NCBI RefSeq assembly: GCF_900088125.1
Contig: NZ_FLQT01000003.1
Span: 1,053,071-1,117,070 of the forward strand
Reading direction: 5' to 3'
DNA length: 64,000 bases
Source: Peptoniphilus pacaensis
Lineage (GTDB): Bacteria; Bacillota; Clostridia; Tissierellales; Peptoniphilaceae
A model generated the notes under the pieces. That model did no database searches, had not been told where the DNA came from, and saw nothing but the letters and a program-made list of their open reading frames with translations. Shown piece by piece: positions 46,441 through 53,457 of this stretch (within the stretch, counting starts at the first letter, position 1; each line of letters starts with the position of its first letter). Position numbers and translations under genes: made by a program.

Positions 46441-46710
46441 GTGCTCTTTTTCTTTGTTGAAATGGGCAAGGTAAGATTGACAAGGCTTATTGATTCTTCC
46501 GATAGACAAAGAGATAAGGGGAAAAATGCAAATGACAAAAAGAGAGAAAATGAAAATGTGAAAATCACGTGAACTTTCAAGTCCGCTGCCTGCAACGGTT
46601 TTGGGGAATGCGCAGGAAAACACTGATAGATAAATCACATAAGCATATAGATTAGAAAAACGAATAACTCTTCGGTTTCTGTAGAATATTTTAATACGCC
46701 CATACAATTA

Positions 46711-46740
46711 TTGACTAAAGTTTGCACTGATTGTTATGAT
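46711..46740 (+). promoter_or_regulatory. Candidate promoter of the prdA1 operon
   Basis: TTGACT (46711-46716), 18 bp, TATGAT (46735-46740). It would give a ~280-nt leader to prdA1. The 46441-46710 stretch before it shows no gene. Confidence 0.5.
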
Positions 46741-46797
46741 GTAGTCATGACAGAGCGATAAAAAAGGGCTTTCGGGCGGACATCGGATGTGCATCTT

Positions 46798-46901
46798 GTC
46801 GACCAAACAATTTATTGTGAAGGGTCGGGGAGGTGTTTGGTACGACGCTTTCCACGACACAGGTTTTTTAAAAGGATCCGTAAAAAACCATTGGCTTTTT
46901 T
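46798..46901 (+). promoter_or_regulatory. prdA1 leader: long stable hairpin followed by a weak terminator-like hairpin
   Basis: GTCGACCAAACA (46798-46809) pairs with TGTTTGGTaCGAC (46834-46846) over 12 bp with one bulged A. About 35 bases later AAAAACC-ATT-GGcTTTTTT (46882-46901) looks like a weak intrinsic terminator. The layout recalls an attenuator, but no known riboswitch class is recognised. Confidence 0.35.
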
Positions 46902-47026
46902 CGTCGAAAGATGCCTCTTTGGATGTATAGCACGATTGTTTATCGCAATGGCTGCAAAGGCTCATCTAGTCTTTGCGTAAGTAGACATATTCTTATCCTA
47001 TTTTTTAGGACTGAAGGAGGCTGTAA

Positions 47027-48796
47027 ATGTCACTAACCAATGAACAACTACAAGCGCATTTAAAAGATCCTGCTGTTTTTTGCTGCCGTACTCCGAAGGG
47101 TACGAAGATTTCTGCAGATAACTTGGAAGATCCCGGCTTGTTCCCCGACATGGTTGATGCGGGCTTAATCGAACTGTCCGACAACGGTTTGACCATCGAA
47201 CAAGTTTTAGGCGCAACGCTTCTGGAAGATGCAGATGCGTTAGTTTCCATTACTGCCGATTTGCTTGACGCAGTTCAAGAACCGGCAAAAGCTGAAGCGG
47301 AAGAAAAACCGGCAGCAGAAGAAAAAGCAACTATGACTCAAGATCCCGTAGGAGGAAGCGGCATGATTCGTATTGAAATCGGCAAGGCTGAAAAATTTGA
47401 CGGATTAAAGCTTGAAGTTCCCGTATTAGCCGGCGGTGCACAAGGTGCTGTCGCCGGAGGAGCTGCGCCTGTAGTTGGCGAAAAAAAGGTACTCCATAAG
47501 CTCGTCAAAAAGCATATTAAGATCACCGATGCAAAGATCGGCAACGAAACGTCCATTAAAGACGGCGTTATTACCATTGACAAGAATATCGTAAAAGAAG
47601 CGCTTAAAGAAGACGTTCTCGTTAAGAGCTTGGAACTCGACGTTATCCATCCCGACAACCGTCACGTTGAAACGGAAACCATTATGGACGTCGTGCCCAT
47701 CGCTACGAAGATCGAAGGCAAATTAGGCGAAGGCGTTACCAAGATCGTCGACGGCGCCGTATTTATGCTGACCGGTGTCGATGAAGACGGCGTTCAAATC
47801 CACGAATTCGGTTCTTCCGAAGGTTACCTGGATGAGCAAATGTTCTTCGGTCACCCGGGCTGTGCAGACGAAAACGACATCATCATTCGTTGCCATGCCG
47901 TGGTACAACGCTTAACCGGTATGACGAGACCGGGTCCCTTGGCTGCACACAAATGCCAAGACCACATCATCCAAGCTGTTCGTAATGAATTGAAAGATTA
48001 CGAAGGCGAAGTTGTGAAAGAAGAAGTTTGCGAAGACGTCCGTCACCCGGGCAAACCCCGTATCCTCCTCGTTAAGGAAATCATGGGCCAAGGCGCTATG
48101 CACGATAACTGCTTGTGCCCTAATGAACCTTGTGGCGTTGCAGGCGGCCGTATGAACGTCGACTTAGGTAACGTTCCCCTCGTATTAAACTCCAATGAAA
48201 TCAGAGACGGTGCCGTTCACGCCTTAACCTGCATCGGGCCGGCAACGAAAGAAATGACCCGTCACTATATTCGTGAACCACTCATCGAAGGTTTAGCTGA
48301 AGACGACGAAATCGACTTAGTCGGGGTTTGCTTGGTCGGTTCTCCCCAAGTAAATGACGAAAAAATGTGGGTTTCTGAACGTCTCGGATCGACTTTAGAC
48401 TCCCTGTCCTTAGACGGCGTAATTATTACCACCGAAGGTTTCGGCAACAACCACATCGACTTCGTCGAACACATTGGTCAAGCCGGCTCCAGAGGCATTC
48501 CCGTCGTCGGTGTATCCTTCTGTGCCTACCAAGGTCAATTGGTCGTCGGTAACGAATTTGCCGATGCCATGGTCGAAGAAAACTTGGACGCAGGCGGATT
48601 CGAAAACGACATCGCCGGATGTAACTGTATTACGCCGGAAGTCGCTGCAAGAGCTATCCAAATGCTTAAGAACAAAATCGAAGGCGTTAAAGTTCTTCCT
48701 GCCGAAAAGAAATGGAACCATGCCGTTATCAATGAAAACAACAAGATTTTAGGTTTACCTGAAAGCAAACTTGTCGAAAGCGGTACGGATCACTAA
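47027..48796 (+). CDS. prdA: D-proline reductase proprotein PrdA, set 1
   Basis: 589 aa. N-terminal domain with DPAVFCCRTPKG, an Ala/Glu linker (~88-105), a PrdD-like region (~150-400), then the self-cleavage site H-A-L-T|C402-I-G-P and a PrdE-like C-terminal part. Cleavage before Cys402 would give the pyruvoyl subunit that binds proline. Compared with PrdA2 it is richer in Cys: C362, C364 and C369 in HDNCLCPNEPCG and C532, C534 in AGCNC, where PrdA2 keeps only one in each. SD AAGGAGG. First gene of the selenium-independent set. Confidence 0.93.
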   Translation: MSLTNEQLQAHLKDPAVFCCRTPKGTKISADNLEDPGLFPDMVDAGLIELSDNGLTIEQVLGATLLEDADALVSITADLLDAVQEPAKAEAEEKPAAEEKATMTQDPVGGSGMIRIEIGKAEKFDGLKLEVPVLAGGAQGAVAGGAAPVVGEKKVLHKLVKKHIKITDAKIGNETSIKDGVITIDKNIVKEALKEDVLVKSLELDVIHPDNRHVETETIMDVVPIATKIEGKLGEGVTKIVDGAVFMLTGVDEDGVQIHEFGSSEGYLDEQMFFGHPGCADENDIIIRCHAVVQRLTGMTRPGPLAAHKCQDHIIQAVRNELKDYEGEVVKEEVCEDVRHPGKPRILLVKEIMGQGAMHDNCLCPNEPCGVAGGRMNVDLGNVPLVLNSNEIRDGAVHALTCIGPATKEMTRHYIREPLIEGLAEDDEIDLVGVCLVGSPQVNDEKMWVSERLGSTLDSLSLDGVIITTEGFGNNHIDFVEHIGQAGSRGIPVVGVSFCAYQGQLVVGNEFADAMVEENLDAGGFENDIAGCNCITPEVAARAIQMLKNKIEGVKVLPAEKKWNHAVINENNKILGLPESKLVESGTDH

Positions 48797-48799
48797 GCC

Positions 48800-49225
48800 A
48801 TGAAGTATCAGATTCAACCGGTCAAGGTAACGGGTAAAATTAAACAATTTGATTCCATCGACGGCGACAAGTTAAAGATTCACTTGAGCGGCAGATTGGG
48901 CGTCTTGGTCATTGGCAAGGACATGATTTTAAATATAGAGGAGTTTGAGCGCAACCGAAAGTTGACCTTTTACTACAGCTATATCACTGTCCAAGATGCG
49001 CCTTTCGATAACGACGTGTACGATCTGCTGAATCAAGAAGAACCTGCGCCTTGTGTCGTTAGCGGCGTCATAAGCGAAGTCAACGATACGGCCATCGAAG
49101 TCAAAATGAACCGTGACCTCGGTTGGATTCGCGTGCCCAGACGCACCATGATTACCAATGTGGTATTAGAAGAAGGACTACCCGTCGAATTTTATCTAAG
49201 CAAAGCGCAAGTCATTACAGATTAA
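48800..49225 (+). CDS. Proline reductase-associated small protein, two beta-barrel units
   Basis: 141 aa, 3 bp after prdA1. Residues ~84-139 (VVSGVISEVNDTAIEVKMN ... LGWIRVPRRTMITN ... EGLPVEFYLSKAQVI) align with the 87-aa protein in the same place in set 2. Residues ~8-65 look like a diverged second copy (VTGKIKQFDSI ... LGVLVIGKDMILN). Likely an OB/SH3-like barrel pair. Similar proteins (CBO2463/CBO2479-type, as I recall) occur in other proline reductase loci; role unknown. Confidence 0.75.
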   Translation: MKYQIQPVKVTGKIKQFDSIDGDKLKIHLSGRLGVLVIGKDMILNIEEFERNRKLTFYYSYITVQDAPFDNDVYDLLNQEEPAPCVVSGVISEVNDTAIEVKMNRDLGWIRVPRRTMITNVVLEEGLPVEFYLSKAQVITD

Positions 49226-49249
49226 AGCAAGTTATGAAGGAGGACTGAA

Positions 49250-49975
49250 ATGACTTTAAAGACAGTGGAAGGATTAAGATCAGAAATTTTCGTTCCGATT
49301 ATTCCTAAAGCGATTTTCAACGAATTGAAAAAGCCCCTTAGCGAATGTAAAGTAGCATTTATTACCGCCGGTGGTATTCACAATAAAAAGGACAAACCCT
49401 TTAACACATCCGGTGACTACTCTTACCGCACGATTCCCTTTGACACCCCCTCGAGCGAACTCATGGTTACCCACGGCGGTTTCGACAACTCGGACATTAA
49501 CAAAGACGTTAACGCCATGTTCCCCATCGACCGTCTCCATGAATTGGTAGAAGAAGGCTTCATCGGTTCCTTGCCGGAAGAAACCTACACCTTCATGGGC
49601 GGCGGCGGAAACGTAGAAAAATTCCGCGAAGAAACCGGCCCTGAAATCGCAAAGAAATTAAAAGACCAAGGTGTCGACGTCGTATTATGTACCGGCGGTT
49701 GCGGTACTTGCCACCGTTCGGCTACCATCGTTACCCGTGCTTGTGAAGAAGCAGGCATGAGCTGTGTCGTTATCGCAGCCCTTCCGCCCATCGCAAGACA
49801 ACAAGGTGCACCCCGCATCGCTGCAGCCCACGTGCCCATCGGATCCAATGCCGGTGAACCGAACAATGTGGAAATGCAAATGGGTATTTTGAAAGACTCC
49901 CTTGAATGGGTACGCGACTGCCCGAGCTATAACCAAACCAAGATGCTGCCCTACGAATATCGTCACAACGTCTGA
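49250..49975 (+). CDS. prdB: D-proline reductase PrdB with Cys in place of Sec
   Basis: 241 aa, SD GAAGGAGGACTGA. Same length and layout as the selenoprotein PrdB of set 2, including MVTHGGFDNSDINKDVN, FPIDRLHEL and FMGGGGNVEKF. At the catalytic motif it reads T-G-G-C151-G-T-C154-H-R, with C151 encoded by TGC (49700-49702) where set 2 has UGA. PrdB carries the reductive thiol/selenol in the PrdAB complex; a Cys form should need no selenium but may be slower or have other specificity. Confidence 0.93.
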   Translation: MTLKTVEGLRSEIFVPIIPKAIFNELKKPLSECKVAFITAGGIHNKKDKPFNTSGDYSYRTIPFDTPSSELMVTHGGFDNSDINKDVNAMFPIDRLHELVEEGFIGSLPEETYTFMGGGGNVEKFREETGPEIAKKLKDQGVDVVLCTGGCGTCHRSATIVTRACEEAGMSCVVIAALPPIARQQGAPRIAAAHVPIGSNAGEPNNVEMQMGILKDSLEWVRDCPSYNQTKMLPYEYRHNV

Positions 49976-49987
49976 TGGTTTAAAAAG

Positions 49988-50019
49988 AAAGGCTGTCACA
50001 ATTGTGGCAGCCTTTTTTT
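49988..50019 (+). terminator. Terminator between prdB and the PrdE-PrdD fusion gene
   Basis: AAAGGCTGTCACAATTGTGGCAGCCTTT in an almost perfect stem with T7. The next gene starts 16 bases later and has no visible promoter, so partial readthrough is implied. Confidence 0.88.
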
Positions 50020-50034
50020 AGAAAGGGGCTCAGC

Positions 50035-51279
50035 ATGGGTTTAGGACCTAGCATCAAAATGACCACACTGCACCATTATCGCTGTCCGGTGACCAAGCGT
50101 CTGTCGGAAGACGACGATTTGGATTTTCCGGGCATCATCATCAATGGTGTCAGCGAAGTGTTTGACGACAAAGTCTTTACCGCCATTCGGACCGGCGAGC
50201 TGGCCGAGGCATTAAAGATCGACGGCGCCATCGTCGCCATCGATGGGTGGGGAAACCACCATCTGGATTTTGTCAATGTCATCGAACAGTTGGGCAAGCG
50301 GGGCATTCCCTCTGTGGGAATCAGCTATTTAGGTCAACAGGGCCGCCTGGTGGCCACGAACAATTACGTGGACACCATTGTGGACATTAACAAAGAAGCC
50401 TCCGGCTACGAAACCTGCATGGTCGGCCAAAACAATGTCACCGACCTGGATGCAAAAAAAGCCGTAGCTCTGTTGAAACTTAAATTAAAAAGAGAAGGCA
50501 AACTTCCCGCTGAAGCCACCGGCGAGCCCGTAAAAAAACATCGCCTCACAAAGAAAAATTTCCACATCACCTCGGTGGGATTTGGCGATGCGACCTCCAT
50601 CGAGCGGGGCCATTTGACCCTTCGTAAGGACATCGAATCCCGCATCGTCGAGACGGAGAGTCGCATTCGAGCCATCAATATTGAGTTCTTACAACCGGGC
50701 GATGTGGACGGCTTTGTCAATTCGAATTTGGACTTTTCGCCCATCGCCGTAAAAAATCGCGGCGTCTTGGGCCGGGGCATCACCCACTGCCTGACGGGCA
50801 TTACGGTGATGATGACCGGCGTCGAAGCGGAAACCGGCTTTCAACCTTCAAATATCGGTTCTTCGGAAGGAATTTTAAAAGAACAAGTTGCCTTTAATGA
50901 AGCGGGTACGCCGGCGTCGGATGATTTCATTCTCCACATCGATTATCTCTTTGAGCCCGGCGAAGGCCGCACGGCAGAGGGTTTAGAAGCGGCCCACCGG
51001 AGCACGGATCGCATCGTGGATGAAATTCGAAAGGAATTAAAAGACCTGCAGTCCATGCGTTCGGAAAAAGAAGAATTTTACGACACGGAGCGCCCGGGCA
51101 AGCCCCGCGTGCTTCTCGTCAAGATCACTTCGGGGCTGGGGAATATGTACGACAGTTCCGTTTTCCCTAAAGAGCCCGCCGGATACATCGATTCCCGGCT
51201 GCTCAGGGACTGCAACAATATTCCCTTCTTTGTTACCCCGAATCAATGTAGAGACGGTGTCTTGCACACCTTACTGTAA
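50035..51279 (+). CDS. PrdE-PrdD fusion protein
   Basis: 414 aa from ATG 50035 (GAAAGGGGCTCAGC upstream). Residues 1-~158 match PrdE (M-GLGPSIKMTTLHHYRCP; GWGNHHLDFVNVIEQLGKRG). A ~15-residue linker follows, then ~172-414 match PrdD (FGDATSIERGHLTL ... PSNIGSSEGILKEQ ... VTPNQCRDGVLHTLL). In PrdA these two modules occur in the opposite order (D-like then E-like) around the cleavage site, so the fusion is circularly permuted relative to PrdA. Separate PrdE and PrdD also exist in the window. Probably partners PrdA1/PrdB1. Confidence 0.87.
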   Translation: MGLGPSIKMTTLHHYRCPVTKRLSEDDDLDFPGIIINGVSEVFDDKVFTAIRTGELAEALKIDGAIVAIDGWGNHHLDFVNVIEQLGKRGIPSVGISYLGQQGRLVATNNYVDTIVDINKEASGYETCMVGQNNVTDLDAKKAVALLKLKLKREGKLPAEATGEPVKKHRLTKKNFHITSVGFGDATSIERGHLTLRKDIESRIVETESRIRAINIEFLQPGDVDGFVNSNLDFSPIAVKNRGVLGRGITHCLTGITVMMTGVEAETGFQPSNIGSSEGILKEQVAFNEAGTPASDDFILHIDYLFEPGEGRTAEGLEAAHRSTDRIVDEIRKELKDLQSMRSEKEEFYDTERPGKPRVLLVKITSGLGNMYDSSVFPKEPAGYIDSRLLRDCNNIPFFVTPNQCRDGVLHTLL

Positions 51280-51383
51280 AACATGAGAATAGGATAAAAA
51301 ATCGGATCATTCTCTGGATAGGCTACAATAATTAGGACAGTTTCCTTAAGGTGTGGTATCTTATGATCAACAAGGAGGATCAA

Positions 51384-51695
51384 ATGGACAAAGCACCTAG
51401 AAAAAGAAGAGCCTTTTCAGACGAGTTTAAGCAGCACGTGGTGGATCTTTATGAAGAAGGCATGAGCCGACAAGAGATCATTCAGAAATACTCATTAACT
51501 CCTTCCGCCTTTGACCGCTGGGTTAGCCAATTCCGCACCACCGGTACCTTCAAAGAGACGGTGTCGTTAAGTGAATCGGATCAGGAAAAGATTGCATTGC
51601 GTAAAGAGATTCAACGGCTCAAGATGGAGAATGACATTTTAAAGCAGGCCGCGCTGATACTTGCGGAGAAAAACGATACGTCATCGATCGTTTAA
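51384..51695 (+). CDS. IS3-family transposase OrfA
   Basis: 103 aa from ATG 51384 (CAAGGAGGATCAA). N-terminal helix-turn-helix (RRAFSDEFKQHVVDLYEEG ... IIQKYSLTPSAFDRWV) and a C-terminal leucine-zipper-like helix (LRKEIQRLKMENDILKQAA). Binds IS ends and provides the N-terminus of the OrfAB transposase by -1 frameshifting. Confidence 0.93.
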   Translation: MDKAPRKRRAFSDEFKQHVVDLYEEGMSRQEIIQKYSLTPSAFDRWVSQFRTTGTFKETVSLSESDQEKIALRKEIQRLKMENDILKQAALILAEKNDTSSIV

Positions 51696-52537
51696 AACAC
51701 AAATACCCGGTATCAGCGCTTTGCAGAGTATTAGGTATCAGCCGTTCCGCCTACTACTACCGGCCGAAAGCTCTTTCCGATGATGCGATCGACCTGGAGA
51801 TCAAGGTCCGTGCCATTTTTCGTGCAAGTCGCAACGTCTATGGCGCACGCAAGATAAAAAGTGAATTAGAAGCGGAAAACATCGTCGCCTCCAGGCGACG
51901 AATTCGCGCCATTATGAAGAAGCTTCATTTGGTTTCCGTTTACACCAAAGCAAAGTACAAACACCATCCGTCAAAGAAAAACGAAGAGCAAATACACAAC
52001 GAGCTCAACCGCGAATTCAGTCAACGTCAGCCGTTGGAAGTCATCGTTTCTGATTTGACCTACGTTCGCATCCATCAGCGCTGGGCCTACGTTTGTGCCA
52101 TCACCGATCTTTTCAATCGCGAAGTCATCGGTTACTCCTGCGGCTTACGTCGCGACTCTGCCCTCATACAACAAGCATTCGACACCATCCCTTACCCACT
52201 AGAAGCCATCGGCTGCTTTCATACCGACCGAGGGAAAGAATTCGATAACAACCATATACGTGCCCTCTTAAAAGCCAACCACATCAAACGCTCGCTGAGT
52301 CGCCCCGGCAATCCCTATGACAACGCCGTGGCAGAAAACATATTTAAGAGCTTCAAAACAGAATTTTTAGAGAGAGAAACCTTTCAAAGCCTGAATGACT
52401 TAAGAGAGAAACTCAGCAGTTATATTCAATGGTGGAACAGCGAGCGAAGACATACAAGCCTTGAAAACATGACCCCTCTCGCATACCGAGAAAGAGAGAG
52501 TATAAAAAGCAAGCCCGTCGTTCGAGCGACACCTTAA
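51662..52537 (+). CDS. IS3-family transposase OrfB (DDE integrase domain)
   Basis: The -1 frame is open from 51635 and reads CGEKRYVIDRLKHKYPVSAL, but has no start codon before the ATG at 51914, which would lose the HTH_21 region. It is therefore made as an OrfAB fusion; GAGAAAAAC at 51666-51674 is the likely slip region. DDE residues: SDLTYV, FHTDRGKEF and the Glu in AVAENIFKSFKTE; ends with WWNSERRHTSLENMTPLAY. The start given is approximate. Confidence 0.88.
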   Translation, partial: CGEKRYVIDRLKHKYPVSALCRVLGISRSAYYYRPKALSDDAIDLEIKVRAIFRASRNVYGARKIKSELEAENIVASRRRIRAIMKKLHLVSVYTKAKYKHHPSKKNEEQIHNELNREFSQRQPLEVIVSDLTYVRIHQRWAYVCAITDLFNREVIGYSCGLRRDSALIQQAFDTIPYPLEAIGCFHTDRGKEFDNNHIRALLKANHIKRSLSRPGNPYDNAVAENIFKSFKTEFLERETFQSLNDLREKLSSYIQWWNSERRHTSLENMTPLAYRERESIKSKPVVRATP

Positions 52538-52609
52538 CAAAAGTGTCCAAAAAACTGTTGCCATTCCACTCGGATCCCTCAACCTCACATCCCCTTGGGG
52601 TCCGAGAAG

Positions 52610-52639
52610 AAAAAGGCGCAGAAATGGCTGCGCCTTTTT
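52610..52639 (+). terminator. Intrinsic terminator beyond the IS element
   Basis: AAAAAGGCGCAG-AAATGG-CTGCGCCTTTTT. It may originally have ended the set 1 prd operon before the IS inserted. The rest of 52550-52702 shows no gene. Confidence 0.85.
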
Positions 52640-52702
52640 CTGTGTTCGGATCTAATTTCATCAACCTTATAGAAAAACACAGCCAAAGGGGTTTCAGGCA
52701 AC

Positions 52703-52731
52703 TTGAACCGACGGGCGGGGCGATTTATAAT
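52703..52731 (+). promoter_or_regulatory. Promoter of the tautomerase gene
   Basis: TTGAAC (52703-52708), 17 bp, TATAAT (52726-52731), 37 bp before the ATG. Confidence 0.7.
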
Positions 52732-52768
52732 AAATGGAGAAGATATTAAGGCAAAAGGAGGAATTACC

Positions 52769-52936
52769 ATGCCCTTTATTCACGTCGAATTAGTCGAAGG
52801 CCGCTCGGACGAAGCCAAGGCAAAGATTGCAAAGGAAATTGTGGAATCGGTCCACAAACACGCCGGCGCACCGAAGGAACACATCCACGTGGTCTTTCAA
52901 GATATGAAGCGCAGCGATTACTACAACGAAGCATAA
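52769..52936 (+). CDS. 4-oxalocrotonate tautomerase-family protein
   Basis: 55 aa from ATG 52769 (AAAGGAGGAATTACC). After Met removal Pro1 is the catalytic base (PFIHVELVEGRSDEAKAKIA). The family forms hexamers and tautomerises alpha-keto acids; physiological substrate unknown. The last residues (MKRSDYYNEA) are shorter than in classical 4-OT. Confidence 0.88.
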   Translation: MPFIHVELVEGRSDEAKAKIAKEIVESVHKHAGAPKEHIHVVFQDMKRSDYYNEA

Positions 52937-52962
52937 GGCGAGGCGAAACGCATCGCAAGAAG

Positions 52963-52990
52963 AATCGGGCAGATACTTGCCCGATTTTTT
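52963..52990 (+). terminator. Terminator after the tautomerase gene
   Basis: AATCGGGCA-GATACT-TGCCCGATT and T-run. Confidence 0.92.
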
Positions 52991-53002
52991 CGTGGGAAAA
53001 AT

Positions 53003-53026
53003 AAAAAAGACGCCCGCAGGCGTCTT
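53003..53026 (-). terminator. Terminator of the minus-strand microprotein genes
   Basis: Read on the minus strand, AAGACGCC-TGC-GGGCGTCTT is followed by TTTT. The same hairpin occurs at 35850-35874. Confidence 0.8.
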
Positions 53027-53069
53027 ATGAAATGATTTACTTGTCGTCTTGATGTTTTGTTTCTCGATC

Positions 53070-53189
53070 TTATTTTCTGTCCCGCTCGTCGGCGAGAAGC
53101 CGGCGGATCAAGAGGACGATAAGGACGAAAGCGGCGACACCGAAAGCTCCTTGAGCGATTAAAACGAGTAGACCGAGTCCTTGTACCAT
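53070..53189 (-). CDS. 39-residue membrane microprotein
   Basis: ATG at 53189 behind GGAGGGATAGT; stop TAA at 53070-53072. One TM helix (LLVLIAQGAFGVAAFVLIVLLI) and a basic/acidic tail RRLLADERDRK. The tail is nearly identical to that of the next microprotein. Too short for most gene callers. Function unknown; small regulators of membrane complexes look like this. Confidence 0.65.
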   Translation of the reverse strand: MVQGLGLLVLIAQGAFGVAAFVLIVLLIRRLLADERDRK

Positions 53190-53231
53190 ACTATCCCTCC
53201 TTGAATGAAAGTGTTACCTATTTTGTGAAAT

Positions 53232-53366
53232 TCAATCTTGATGATTTTTCCTTTGGTCTTTTCTGTCCCGCTCGTCGGCGGAAAGCCGGTGAATCAAGAG
53301 GATGACGAGACAAAGGACGAGGGCGAGGACGATAAAGCCCGCCATTAAAACGAAATGAATTATCAT
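53232..53366 (-). CDS. 44-residue membrane microprotein, paralogue of the 39-residue one
   Basis: ATG at 53366; AAGGAGG is only 2 bases upstream, so the exact start is uncertain (an in-frame ATG lies 51 bases upstream but too near the promoter). One TM helix (FVLMAGFIVLALVLCLVILLIH) then RLSADERDRKDQRKNHQD. Shares (S/L)ADERDRK with its neighbour. Lies just downstream of selB with its own promoter. Confidence 0.6.
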   Translation of the reverse strand: MIIHFVLMAGFIVLALVLCLVILLIHRLSADERDRKDQRKNHQD

Positions 53367-53419
53367 CGCCTCCTTGTAAAAAATGGGACCTTTCGTAAAA
53401 GAAACGATATCTTTCATTC

Positions 53420-53448
53420 ATTATACATTATTTATTTTGGGGGGGCAA
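53420..53448 (-). promoter_or_regulatory. Promoter of the microprotein pair
   Basis: On the minus strand TTGCCC (53448-53443), 17 bp, TATAAT (53425-53420). Confidence 0.6.
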
Positions 53449-53457
53449 TAGAAAACT

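Larger units (their letters stand above)
51334..52549 (+). mobile_element. IS3-family insertion sequence
   Basis: About 1.2 kb. Left end GGACAGTTTCCTTAAGGTGT (51335-51354) matches the complement of the right end (52529-52548) at 17 of 20 positions. Contains orfA and orfB in the 0/-1 arrangement. Both ORFs look intact. A clear target duplication is not visible. It separates the set 1 prd genes from the tautomerase and selenium genes. Confidence 0.9.

Noticed and set aside
46021-46707. Minus-strand ORF of 228 codons over prdE
   Set aside because: No SD or recognisable domain; covers a conserved gene and a terminator.
50002-50034. Earlier start of the PrdE-PrdD fusion at 50002
   Set aside because: It lies in a terminator stem, and PrdE homologues begin with M-G-(I/L)-G-P.
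51914-52537. orfB starting at its first ATG (51914)
   Set aside because: This would drop the conserved N-terminal part that is encoded in the open -1 frame from 51635.
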